A DNA stretch of 64,000 nt from Euphorbia lathyris (lineage: Eukaryota; Streptophyta; Magnoliopsida; Malpighiales; Euphorbiaceae), in assembly GCF_963576675.1 (NCBI RefSeq), contig NC_088918.1:36365501-36429500 (forward strand), given 5' to 3'. How positions within the stretch are numbered: position 1 is the stretch's first letter; every line of letters starts with the position of its first letter. Both the position numbers and the translations under genes were made by a program. Shown here piece by piece: positions 24,036 to 34,884 of the stretch. The notes under the pieces are model-generated. The model did no database searches, was not told the DNA's origin, and saw only the letters and a program-made list of their open reading frames with translations.

Positions 24036-24600
24036 GGTAAAATGTGAAATGGATTTTGAGATATTTAAGGGTACTACTAATGCTTGTTTCAATTTTTAAA
24101 GGAGTAAAGTCATGGTGGTTGGTTATATTGATTCAAACTATGCATGAGATCTTGATAGAAAAAGATCTATCACATGCTATTGTGCTTATCCTTGGTAGTA
24201 GTGCTATCGTTTGGAAAGCTACCTTACAACGTATAGTTGCATTATTGACTATCGAAGCAGAATATACGGTTGTAGTTGAAGCTATAAAAGAAGTTATTTG
24301 GTTATGAGATTTGGTTTGTGAGATAAGTTTAAATTTACAGAAAATATTGTTCATCATGATAGCTAGAGTGATATATATTTGCCAAATGACCATATGTTTT
24401 TATGAAAAAACGAAGCACGTTAATGTGAAGTATCATTTTGGTCAAGGTATTATTTCTGAATGAAATATTGGCTTTAACAAAATTGGTACTACAGACAATA
24501 CGGGCTATAGTTGATATAATGACGAAGTCACTTTCAACAACTAAATTCAAGCATTGGTTGAACTTGATTTCATTATGGTAAAAGGCCTTTTACAAAATTT
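24036..24600 (+). pseudogene. Ty1/copia RNase H remnant, copy B
   Basis: In 24044-24307 the protein pattern is KWILRYLR near the start, then (in shifted frame) IFKG, ILGSSAIVWKATLQRIVALLT, EAEYTVVVEA and KEVIWL. These are the hallmark RNase H residues at the C-terminus of copia Pol. Downstream frames include TKSLSTT.FKHWL-like sequence and a purine tract (AAATTAAGGTGAAG, 24600-24613). The polyprotein upstream is missing. It is non-functional. Confidence 0.7.
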
Positions 24601-25110
24601 CAAATTAAGGTGAAGATTTATAAACATAATCTGAATATTCCATGTTGTCCTAAGTCCAAACGATGTGGAATTGGAAAACGTCGATTCTTACTTCTTATTA
24701 TTTTCTTTTATTTACACGTCTTTTTTACTTCAATCTTTCCGTTTGTTACACTCATCTCCTATAAATACTATACATTAGCATGGTTTATACATCAAGGCAA
24801 TTAATAATTAGATTGCCATTTGAAGAACTTCTCTTTAGAGACTTACGAGAGTTTTGATGTGCGGGAAGTCAAGGGTATTTGAGTGTTATTTTCTTCATTT
24901 TTTTACTTTCAGTTCACTAGTGAATTAATTTATGTATTCCTTCGCCTATAAAATAAATACAAATACACTGTTGAACCACGTAAATATCTGCATCATTAAA
25001 TTATTATTATGACTATTTTATTTTCATTTTATCTATCTAAAATTAATATCCATATCCTTCCTAGTTAAACAAGAGACTATCTCAATCCAAAATGTCAATA
25101 TTTAGCATTA

Positions 25111-25634
25111 CAGTAAAACCTCTATATAGGAATACTCTATATAAGAATAACCTCCAATTTGTTATAAAAAAATTCGGTCCCAACTTGGGCCGGTTATAAT
25201 AAGAATAACCTCCCAAATGGTAATTGTTATACATAATCCAAGTCCCACCTTTAGAAACTATACCTCTATATAGAAATAATTATGTAAATAATGTATATAT
25301 GTATTAAGGATTTAAACAAAATTTATTAAAAAATTTAAAAATTATTGAGATTAAATATGAGTTGGCACACAAATTCCAACTTTAACTATAAATTCTTACC
25401 ATTTTCCCATAAAACTCTTTTCTTTATGTATTGGAAACTAAACTCAAAACTCTTCCAATTCTTTAGGTATTGGAAATAAAACTCGTAGACTTGATATGCT
25501 AAACATTAAATTTATAAACTTTAAGTGTTGATTTTTTTTTTTTTTTTTGGTACCAAACTCTATATAAAAATAACCTCACAATTGGTATACAAATTGTCCG
25601 GTCCCAAACGTATTCCTATATAGAGGTTTTACTG
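25111..25634. mobile_element. Pogo-like (Emigrant-type) MITE, 524 bp
   Basis: Terminal inverted repeats begin CAGTAAAACCTCTATATAG and end CTATATAGAGGTTTTACTG, flanked by TA on each side (25109-25110 and 25635-25636). CAGTAAAACCTCTATA ends with a TA duplication are known for pogo-derived plant MITEs such as Arabidopsis Emigrant. The interior repeats CTCTATATAGAAATAA-like motifs and has no ORF. Duplication copy A near 20655 preserves the empty site, where 'agcattatata' reads straight through. Confidence 0.92.
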
Positions 25635-25929
25635 TATATGTGAATAGTTGAATGAGAAATCAGATGAAAATAATCTCAATTTCTTGTCAACATTGTAATA
25701 ATGGGATTATATGCGCAACCCATATAGATACGTAGTGATTTTGCCATTTGCTATTAAATAAATATCTATATAAAAGAAAATGGGAAAATAAATGCCTCAG
25801 CCATTCTTCTCTTCTCTTAATCCTAATTTACTTTGTATAAAATAATATCAAATTATTTTAATTATGGATTTTGGTGAACCCTTATCCAATCTTATGTTAT
25901 ATACATGCTCTTCAATTTATACTTTAACA

Positions 25930-26225
25930 TGGTGTTTGGTATTCTATCGGGATAGGGATAAGGATAAAGATTGGGATAGGAATAAGGATAAATGGTTAGG
26001 ATAAATATAAAAATATGATAGTCGAGAATTATTATTCAATGTTTGATATGTGGGTTAGGGATATGGATAAAATAATACATTTTACTATTTTAACCTTATT
26101 TAAACTACATAACATTAATTTGAGGGATAAAATGGACTTTTTCATCCTATTAAAATCGCATGAGCTTATCCCACCTCTTTATACCACCCTCTATGGGTAC
26201 CAAAACAACAAAGTATTCCAAGTTC
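25930..26225. repeat. Dispersed repeat family R2, copy 1
   Basis: Starts 'ggtgtttggtattctatcgggatagggat' and continues through 'gataaggataaa', 'gtcgagaattattattcaatgttt' and 'taccaccctc'. It matches 36361-36550 and 37449-37765. The GTTTGGTAT opening resembles ends of plant DNA-transposon MITEs, but I could not define both ends or a target duplication. Confidence 0.6.
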
Positions 26226-26345
26226 TAAAGGGAAACTCTTATTGGTTAGCCAGCTTGTAAGGGGAGCCACATAAGAGGTTCATCAATGGAAAGTACCTCA
26301 AGAAATTCTACCCCACCCTTTGGAAACTGAGGAAGCATCATCCAT
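26225..26345 (+). pseudogene. Ty3 integrase C-terminal fragment (Tat-like)
   Basis: Frames read GNSYWLASL, then GEPHKRFINGKYLKKFYPTLW with breaks. This is the usual end of Ty3 integrase in Tat-type elements (substrate-strand segment then NGKYLKK.YP). The remainder of pol is absent because repeat R2 abuts it. Confidence 0.55.
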
Positions 26346-26519
26346 AAGATATAGACAATCTATTTTGATGTAATGCAAAGCAATTTCAATTTGAAAGTTG
26401 TAAAGATGGCTTATAGCCGCTATTTTAGTGCAATAAAATAATAGTTGCCTGTAAGGCTGCAATTTATTCATCATTCAATGTCTATCAAATATGTTTAACA
26501 AAGAAATCTATCTAGAAGG

Positions 26520-27170
26520 GAATCAAATCAAACATCGTCTAAATCTAGGGTTTTCAGATCTTCCCAAGAAGCCCGAGAAGCAGATTGAAGTTGTTTGAGT
26601 TTTTGACGTTCGACAACTCATGCTTTAGCTTGATCACATTTTGATCTCAAAGAGTCTGCAATGAGTCTCTTTTTCTCTCATCAGTTCATCTTCAGTTGTC
26701 TTCAACGGTTTCCTGGCTTCTTCCATCTTTTTATCCTTTTGGTCGATCAATTCAATGGAAGACTCAACCTCTTGGTCAGCACTAGAGTTATTTTCACACA
26801 ACTCCTAGTAAAGGTGGTGATCGGATGCACACGAATCTAACTTGTCACCTAAAAAGGTCAACTAGGGTTCCGCAGCAGAGTAATCAGAATAACATGAGTG
26901 AACTTGAGTCTTGAACCTAGTCAAGCGATTTTTTAACTCAACAGAAGAGGGGCAATGAATAAGATCATCAATGGTCGAAGAGAGCATCGTCAAATGTTGA
27001 GTAGAAACTGAGGATATATCAAGACCAAGTATCGATCGTGTCATACTCTTAGAGGCAGAAGTAAGGTCTTTATCAAGCGCACCTCTAAAAGGGTCATCTT
27101 CAAAAAAGGAGAAGTCAATGTTAGAAGAAAGGTCCTCAACTGAAACATGTGATTCCTTTAATTGAACCAT
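26520..27170 (-). pseudogene. Antisense ORF fragment downstream of Ty3 integrase, unknown product
   Basis: A 102-codon open frame (27170 to 26862) is acidic, Ser/Leu-rich and contains no motif I can name. After its stop the same frame continues with few breaks to about 26520, in a charged, probably coiled-coil region (DQEVESSIELIDQKDKKMEEA). Its position just after an integrase end, on the opposite strand, is that of the extra antisense ORF of Tat/Grande elements. That identity is inferred from layout, not from a recognised domain. Confidence 0.45.
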
Positions 27171-27768
27171 TCATACTAAATTAAATTAATTAAATTATGG
27201 GATCATATTTTACCAAATCTTGCTTAATACGAAAAATTTAATCTAGAAGCAAAAAAAAATTGTATTAGCCACAAATTTTTCATTCAATTAAAGGAAATAC
27301 ATATTATCAATTCTTAGATAAAATATTAAAGAAATAATTAGTAATTAATTAGGAAAAGAGTTTAAAATTATTCCAAAAATCAAATTCGAATAATTTAAAT
27401 TTTATTTTGGTAGCTGTTGATTTTTTTCTAGTATAAAGAGCTTGCCATCTATATTTGGTTAACATTTTTTTACTAAATATTTAGTTTAACTTAACTGGAT
27501 ATATTATAACAAATGGATAAATGATGAACTATAACAATTTTGTAACAAAAAGTAAAAAAATGATTATGAACACATAATTTAAATTCATGAATTCAGAATC
27601 AGAACTGAAATTGTTGACCCTAGTTACCAATTCAACCTAATTTTGTTTAAAATCTACATAATATGCATTAATAACTATCTAAAAACAATCAATACAAAAT
27701 CTGTTATCATCTATCAAATTATATAAGACTAAAAATCTCTAAGATGATCCATCATCAAAAGAAAAATA
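27171..27768. other. AT-rich interval upstream of the cysteine-rich gene
   Basis: No ORF or repeat recognised. It may contain the promoter of the following gene. Confidence 0.4.
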
Positions 27769-28125
27769 ATGAAAATGAACAAAGTCATAATAGTAATTAT
27801 GATATTAGGGTTTAGCCAAATTGGAGAATGTTGGTTGGATTGACTTTTGTCAGGGCGAGATATTAGAGTAACAAATTACGTATGTTACGACCAATGTTAT
27901 GAACAATGCATCAAATTACCAATCGCTACTCCTCAACAATGCAGGCATCACTGTCAAATCACATGTCGTGGAGTATTCCTCATCTCAATAAATTTTAATC
28001 CTGATACTACTATTCCTCATCAAAGGATATCACCATCACCATCGTCATCGCCTTCTCCGTTTCCATCATATATTACTATGCCTCTGGTACTTTGCCATAA
28101 AATTAAATGTCATCATCATCTATAA
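27769..28125 (+). pseudogene. Secreted six-cysteine peptide gene with an in-frame TGA
   Basis: The ATG at 27769 opens a hydrophobic leader (MKMNKVIIVIMILGFSQIGE, about 20 residues) typical of a secretion signal. TGA at 27841-27843 (codon 25) interrupts the frame. Exactly in frame beyond it lies a segment with six cysteines spaced C-x3-C-x3-C-x10-C-x3-C-x3-C (27886-27972), then a Pro/Ser-rich tail and a stop at 28123-28125. The symmetrical CxxxC pairs suggest a helical-hairpin or thionin-like defence or signalling peptide. That is inference from spacing only. A nonsense mutation is the simplest reading. Readthrough or an undetected intron is less likely, as the gap between leader and domain is too short for a plant intron. 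No paralogue is present in the window. Confidence 0.55.
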
Positions 28126-28429
28126 ACTGCTTGTAATTAATTTTATTAGGTTTTCAGTAAAATATTGATTATTTACTTCTTTAAAGCTTGAGCTGATGTT
28201 ATTTATTTCTTCAACTGAAAAAATATTTTAAGAAAGCTGTAATATTTCAAATTTGAGCTTTTAGGTACTCTTACTCAAAAAATTTATTATTAAAAAATTA
28301 TGATGTTCTTTTTGAAAAAATTGGTGGCTCTAATAGTCGTTGCAGATTTCATTTCTATCCTCAAAGGACGAGTAATGAACCTGAATCTAGATATAAATTA
28401 ACATACAACAGATTTAGGATTGCCTCTTA

Positions 28430-28771
28430 TAGCGCAGATCTAGTGATTAGCAACGGAAGAAACGAACATTGGCTTTGTGTTACCGATCTAGATGAAGGCT
28501 ACACTAGAGGAGCAATCAACGTTGTTCCTCGAACTAAGAGCGAACATGAGACATGAGAAGGGAGGCAACTTGGGAGAGCAAGAAGAGAGGAATTGCCTTT
28601 TGTAGCATTGTATCTTTGTATCTTGTGTATTAGTGTGTTATCTGTTTTAGGTTTAGCCTCCATACTTATCTACTTATAGCTAGCTTAAACATAAACCCTA
28701 ACCCTGACTGATTAGGTTACGGACGGGCCGTAAATGGACCAAGGCCCATTTACTCCATTTAATCATACATC
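28430..28771 (-). repeat. Probable Ty1/copia LTR with adjacent purine tract
   Basis: On the minus strand GTGCAAGTGGGAGA (around 28772-28785) is the standard copia polypurine tract, directly followed by TGTATGATTAAATGG as a plausible LTR start. The other end near 28430 is approximate. No matching second LTR or target duplication was found. Confidence 0.5.
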
Positions 28772-28785
28772 TCCCACTTGCACGT

Positions 28786-29640
28786 AATAGAAACATATTC
28801 CATTTACTCCGTCTCGTTCATACTCGCAAATAGTTCGTGCGATCGACATACAATCGAAAACTCAAATGTTGTATACTCGTTGGAGATATACAACCTCTCA
28901 AATTACGTGTGAAATTAAGAAAAAGTATGATTTATCCTAGACTTTATATCACATCCATTGTGACCATTATAATTTCAACAGTTTATCTATTTTCACAAGC
29001 ATGCGCACATGCACAACTCTCCGGATTTGTGAAACATAAAACTACAAGACGTGAACTAGATAAACTCTTTCCCTCTTAGTACATTCTTTCCATTATAATT
29101 TATTTTACTTGCCTAGTCGGCCCTTTTTCGAGCTAAATTAGCACATAGCTCTTGAGAGCATCCTTCTAAGGTAGCGAAAATGAATTACACTTGTTGAATA
29201 GTTAAGGGTATCAAGGATAACATTTCAAGAAAAACATGATTTTCACGAAATGAGTCTCACACTAGAAAAAAAGTGAGATTGAACTTTTTCCATCTCTTGG
29301 TCACTAAGCACACATGGTTGGAAAAACATGTGCTATGGTGTTCTAATCCTTCCATCTAAGGAAGTGCATGTTTGTGCTCAAAACAACACCATAGGAAGGT
29401 TTCAATTCTGATATGCCATACCATTTAACCTTAGTCTCTCATTATAGGACTACCTTCGACTATCTAAGATAGAAGATTTCACTAAACAACTCTGATTGAA
29501 ATCTCAGATTATAAATAATCTTTTACATACATACTTATCCACATGTATGTATATCTCTATCTTGTAATCTAACGAACTCATATTCATTGTTACATCAAGA
29601 CAATATCAATTATTGAGCAAGTTCTCATTTACTCAAAAAA
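28786..29640 (-). other. Non-coding interior of the copia-like remnant
   Basis: A low-ORF stretch adjoining the purine tract, consistent with the long 3' untranslated interior of some copia elements. The 80-codon frame at 28837 has no support. Confidence 0.35.
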
Positions 29641-30753
29641 TTACTCACCAAGTGAAAACTACCGAACATACTAGTATTGTAGCCAAAGTTGGAAAACATA
29701 TGGAATAAGATGCTTTTAAGAATTCCATTATAAAGGACAATATGTTAAAATAGTATATATAAATTAATTGATAAAATGGAAGTGAACTAATTGGTAAAAC
29801 TGAATCACAAATGTTAATGTAAACTAAACTCACAACACATAAGCCAACTGTTAGAGATATAGTTTATCAAGAAAGAAAGAAAGATAACGACATGAAGATA
29901 TTAAGTACCAAACTACTAGGCTTCTAATGTTATCTAGATGGTGGAAAGATAGATTGCGAAGTTTATAATTAAGTTAATCTACTCCTAAGTGATCTTAAAC
30001 CAAGCAATTCAATTAAGCATGGTATAGAATGATACGATAATATGAATTTCAACCTAATTTAACAATTAATCAACAACCTAATCTGAGTTGCTTAAGCCGG
30101 TGGCGATTAAACCTGCTTATGTAAACTCCAATTCATATTGGAACTCTGATTTATTAAATAACTTTTGGTTCCTGATATTATTATTATTTATTTATTTATT
30201 TTTATTTTTAATTTGATGGAGTCTACGTGATTTTGTCCGCGATCAAACATAAATTTTCTTCTATCAAATCCATGCTTGAGGAGGGCAATTGTTTACACCA
30301 TAATTCTATTTTTTTCTTGCTTTTATATATTTTTAATATATTAATTGACCTAACTTACGTCTAAATAGATTTTTCAAAAGTGAATATTTCAAGGGAAAGC
30401 TACTCTAGGGTGAACCTCAACCTAAGGTAAATTAAAAGGGAAATTAGACGGTCATTTAATATTTTAACGTGTATTTGTGAGCCAATTAGAAAGCACGGAA
30501 GTTAGAAATCAATCCACCGTGGAAGTTAAAGTGGAGCAATTATTCGATATGGTGGAGAACGTAGATTTGTGGAAACAACAAGAAGTTACAGGCAGAAATC
30601 GCGATAAAGAAAGGACAAGTCAACGCACAAGTAAAACTCTAGCAAATTATTTCCAGACTTTAGCAATTTAAATTTCTCAGTCATTCCCTTAGTTTTCATT
30701 TTAATTCAAGTTCAATTTCATTCAAACTTCCAATACTATAATTTTTCGACACG
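29641..30753. other. Intergenic, nothing recognised
   Basis: AT-rich. A 64-codon frame at 30477-30671 is charged and lacks any motif or upstream signal, so it is not called. Confidence 0.4.
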
Positions 30754-30758
30754 CCCGC

Positions 30759-30986
30759 TGTAACACCCTGGTCCAATAACATGTACATATTGTCCGCTCT
30801 GGCCCAATCCAACACATTGGGCCTCACGGCTTTAAAACGCGTCTGCATGTATTGGATTCACATCTTGCTAATAAGCCTCAATCACTCCCTCTCCATTTCC
30901 GATATAGAATTCAGTTCATTCTTGCCCCATCGCTATCCCTTAGGGCTGCTCACTCCGGCGCCACCCGCTCCGAACGGGTCGTTACA
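30759..30986. mobile_element. Solo LTR (228 bp)
   Basis: Ends are the inverted pair TGTAAC and GTTACA, and both sides carry the five-base duplication CCCGC (30754-30758 and 30987-30991). The GC-richer body (starting TGTAACACCCTGGTCC and ending GAACGGGTCGTTACA) matches a widespread plant LTR type that in full elements is followed by a Met-type primer site. No interior remains, so it is a product of LTR-LTR recombination. It lies about 170 bp past the stop of the RRM gene and may affect its 3' end. Confidence 0.8.
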
Positions 30987-31155
30987 CCCGCAATTCCCAC
31001 GAAAGAGTAAAAATTGATTTCATTCAAGATAGCAAAAGTACATAACAGTGCAAAAACTAGTGCATGACGATGCAGAAACAGTCAGAAAGTATATAAATAC
31101 GCAAATATTAGGGAAGGGAATTAAGCAATCTCATTTCCATCCCAAAATCTCTGTT

Positions 31156-32255
31156 TCAGCTGTTATTTGATTCATCTGTTTCAGCTGAAGAATCATCGAA
31201 CTGCAGAGGCTGTTCTGTTGGTTCTCTCACAAATTGTCGGCTACGTGCAATTCTAATTGGCCTTCCCATCAATTCCTGCAAATGAAGCATTTTCAAGGTT
31301 ATACTCTATTTCAATCAGTCTTTTAAGAGCATCTCCAGTACTTACCTTTCCTGAAAATGTAGAAAGTGCATCATCAGCTTCTTTTTTAGTCTTGAAGGCA
31401 ACGAATCCGTATCCAGAAGGCCTTCTTGGATTATCACTATTATATACAATTTCAGCAGAAACAATATTAGCGCCTTCAGCATCAAACAACTCCTTAATAT
31501 CTTGGGCCTTGGCTTCAAATGGCAAATTTGAAACAAACAAGTTGAATGTTGGAGCTTTCTTGAATGGTGGGGGTGAAGGTGAAGGTTTTTTCTTTCTTAA
31601 CTTAGCATAATTCATCTTCAAACAACGACCTTGAAATTCCTAAACCGGCAATTACAAGAAAATCAAAATGATGGAAATATGAAACCCTAATTAAACCCTA
31701 AACCACCCACAAATGGATTGGACTTACAAAAGATTCGAGATTTATAAGAGCATTATCTGCCTCCTCAGGAGATCCCATTGTGACAAACGCCAAACCCCTG
31801 TTTCTGCTCTGGCTATGCATTGAAAGCTAAACAATACACAAAATCAAAAAAACATAAGTGGAAAGTGAGATGAAAAATGAAGTGAATTGAATTGCAGAGA
31901 AAAGAACCTCAACGTCTAAAACGGTCCCAAATTTCTGAAACAAAGCACGAATGTCATCAGTGGTACAAGTCCAAGGAACATTTTGAGCAAGCAATCTCGT
32001 TCGAGAAAATTCACCTTCTTTCCCCTTTTCAGTATTTGTTCGGAGTTGAGGTTGGTGCTCGGAGGAATCAACAACTGGGTCTTGAGTTGTGGAAGAGAAA
32101 TGCAAAACCAAGTGACTGGTTCGTATGCGATTATGAAAAAGAGACAGCGAGAATGGAAGGAAACTCACATAATGGTTCGACTGTCTGCTGCCAACAAATG
32201 ATGGAAGATGTGTTTTATGATGTGTTGACGGTGAACAGAGATGAAGGGAAGCCAT
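31156..32255 (-). CDS. Plastid-type RNA-binding protein with two RRMs (286 aa, four exons)
   Basis: Exons are 32255-31908, 31826-31728, 31639-31346 and 31275-31156. All introns obey GT-AG and fall between codons. The N-terminal ~55 residues are rich in Ser, His and Arg and poor in acidic residues, as in a chloroplast transit peptide. RRM1 (about 86-162) has RNP2 LLAQNV (88-93) and RNP1 RGLAFVTM (126-133). A basic/proline linker (KLRKKKPSPSPPPFKK) leads to RRM2 (about 181-258) with LFVSNL (183-188) and SGYGFVAF (224-231). The acidic Ser-rich tail ends in NNS. Size and layout match chloroplast ribonucleoproteins that bind, stabilise or help edit plastid RNAs. Plastid location is predicted, not shown. 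No acidic N-terminal domain like that of CP31 is seen, so it may be a divergent member. Longer open frames across the introns are artefacts. Confidence 0.92.
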
Positions 32256-32522
32256 GAAAATTGGGGATTTCTCTCGCTTCTGCGACTAGATTGGATAAGG
32301 AGGAGGACAAGCAAGACTTTTGGGAACGATGTCGTTTAGCAAAACCTCAAACCTGTCTTCCATTGTGGTGGAGAAAAACTTGTTAACCTGACCCACTGCT
32401 TTTGGTTTAGGTTCGGTTTCGAATATACGAACCGTTTATATTATTTTTATATATATTTATATTATGTCAAATTTTATTATTGATAATCAACATGTTTGTT
32501 ACAAGGATAAATGGGGTGGGGA

Positions 32523-33739
32523 CAGGGCCGATCCTGAGATTTTAGAGGTTCGTGGGCGAATTATTAAATGGGGCCCTAATAAATAAATGGTAATAAAAAA
32601 AATAAGTAGAAAAGTAAATTGTATAAAAGAATATTACTTAAAAATGACACTAATATCTAATAAAAACATTTTATATTGTTTTAAGTACCCAATTTTTTAT
32701 ACAAAATGATGTCTATGGGCATTTCTAGAAGTAAATTTCTTAAATTTAATAAATTATGAAATAGTTCTAATAGATTTTATGTTCTTTACGATACAAAGCA
32801 TGATAACAGAAAAATGAAAATCCAAATTTGAAAATCACATCATTTAACGAGGTTTAGCGCATAAGTTCTTAAAATTGGAAGATTTTAATACGCTTTTTCC
32901 AAATTGCTTTTGAAGACCGGGTAAATCAAAATCTGATAGGGATTCTCAAAGACAACAAAAAAGGCTATTAGTAATTGGAAGTTTCAGATTGAGGTGATTA
33001 GAAAACAAAACTGATTATATAACTGATGAATTGAGAAGATGAACTGAGGATGTAGCATAATATTATTGTTTAATATTCTTTGGGATTGAAGTGTGATTAA
33101 AAAAGGGAGAGATAAATTATAAATTTTTGTTGGGATTGATAGGTGGGAAAGATAATTATAGAAATACTTTGAGATAAATTAGGGAATTGACGCCAAAGTT
33201 TTTATTAGGAAATTTGGAAAGAATCCGAGATAAATTATGAAATTTAGAAAGACTATTTAATGACTGATGTCAATATTTTTTATTTGGAAAAACTAATTTG
33301 GAAAGAATCTAATGCCAACGTTTTTAATCAACTATAACATTTTTTTTTGAATTTAATCAAGTATAATTTAGGGTGAATTACAGAAAAGTCATAATCAAGT
33401 GTATATTTATAATTTTCTCATAACTTAATAAAGAATTTCTTATTTTGTCATATTTTTCAGTTTTTCAACACCTTTGTATTTCACTTTTCCGTTTTTTTCC
33501 AAAATTATAATTTTTGAATAATAAAAAATTACTGAATTTGACAAAATTAGAAATAAAAGTATGAAATGATCAAAACACAAAATAGAAATTGCTTAAATGT
33601 AAAATAAAATTTAAACTTGATTTTTTATGTAATTTCTTCTATAATTTAATAGGTACTAATACATTACTATAATTGGAGCCCTTCTCATCTTTAGGCCCTG
33701 GGCAGGCGCCCCTCCTGTCCATGCTCAGGAACGGGCCTG
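32523..33739. mobile_element. Non-autonomous hAT element, 1,217 bp
   Basis: The 16-bp ends CAGGGCCGATCCTGAG and, inverted at the other side, CAGGCCCGTTCCTGAG match at 14 positions. The element is flanked by the eight-base duplication GGTGGGGA (32515-32522 and 33740-33747). CAGGG-type ends with 8-bp duplications define plant hAT elements. The interior is AT-rich and has no transposase frame. Confidence 0.9.
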
Positions 33740-33977
33740 GGTGGGGATAGTGATAAAAAAAACTCAAAGTTTATGGTTACATCTATTTTTAATCAGCACC
33801 TTTGTAGTTTAAAAATTTATAAAATGATATATCGAGGTTCATTATGTTAACAAACACATGTCAAATTGACTAACGGTGTTAAAAAAAAGTCAAAGGAAAA
33901 AGTGTTAATTTAGTCTTTATATTTATTTATTTTATAAATTAGCCTCTTTATTATCTAATTATCACAAACAAACCCCG

Positions 33978-34833
33978 AAACAACAACAACAACAACAACA
34001 ACAACAAAGCCTTAGTCCCGAAATGATTCGGGGTCGGCTAACATGAACCATCATATAAAACCGTGAAAATCAAGTCGTGTCAGCGACACAGATTCGCTCC
34101 CTCCACTCCGTCCTATCCACTACCATATTTTCCTCAATTCCCAATAAACTCATATCACTCTCGATCACCCTCCTCCAAGTTTGCTTAGGTCTTCCCCTAC
34201 CCCTCACCACTACATCCCTTTGCCACTCTTCGGTTCTCCTAACCGGCGCATCAAGCGCTCTACGTCTCACATGGCCAAACCACCTTAGTCGGTTTTCTCT
34301 CATTTTATTCTCAATAGATGTAACCCCTACTTTTGTCCTAATTATTTCATTACGCACCCGGTCCTTTCTCGTGTGACCACACATCCATCTCAACATACGC
34401 ATCTCCGCCACCGACATCTTATGGATGTGGCAGTGTTTCACTGCCCAACACTCCGTACCATATAACAATGCTGGTCTAATTGCCGTCCGGTAGAATTTTC
34501 CCTTCAATCTATTAGGCATGCCGGGATCACAAAGGAAACCCGTAGCACTCTTCCACTTCGACCAACCAGCTTTAATCCTATGGGCAACATCTCCATCTAC
34601 TTCTCCATCCGTTTGGATAATAGATCCTAAATACCGGAAGCAATCCGAGGCCTGAACAACTCTCCCATCTAGGGTGATTGTCCCTGCCTCCCTACTCCTA
34701 CGGCCGCTAAACTTACACTCCAAATATTCTGTCTTACTTCGACTCAACTTAAAGCCTCTAGATTCTAGAGTTTGCCTCCATAGTTCCAACTTCATCTCCA
34801 CTCCTTCTTTCGTCTCATCAACCAACACAATAT
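33978..34833 (-). mobile_element. RTE-type LINE 3' fragment
   Basis: The 3' end is a (CAA)n/(TTG)n tail (33980-34007), preceded on the element strand by the 'tagccgaccccgaatcatttcgggactaaggc' type of terminus seen in plant RTE LINEs. The coding part (34833 to 34070) gives the C-terminal RT region: [64 protein letters not shown]. The element is 5'-truncated just after the FADD-equivalent catalytic site. The first about 14 residues of the open frame beginning at 34879 come from the inverted-repeat arm, not from the LINE. Confidence 0.88.
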
Positions 34834-34884
34834 CAAACTCACCATCTCTCTTCTCTCTCTTCCTCTTCCTCTCAAGCATAAGCC

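Larger units (their letters stand above)
22318..25930. repeat. Local duplication, copy B
   Basis: Counterpart of 17030-20990. Copy B carries repeat R1 (22815-23475) and a pogo-like MITE (25111-25634) that copy A lacks, and it lacks the LINE present in copy A. Confidence 0.75.

Noticed and set aside
30477..30671. A 64-codon charged frame
   Set aside because: No recognisable domain, homologue pattern or splice context.
31827..32257. Longer single-exon frames on both strands at the RRM gene
   Set aside because: The spliced four-exon model gives two complete RRMs with perfect GT-AG junctions. The longer frames read through introns or lie antisense.
33740..33747. A 9-bp GGGTGGGGA target duplication that would suggest a Mutator-like element
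   Set aside because: With the ends set at CAGG...CCTG the duplication is exactly eight bases, and the CAGGGCC ends are hAT-like.
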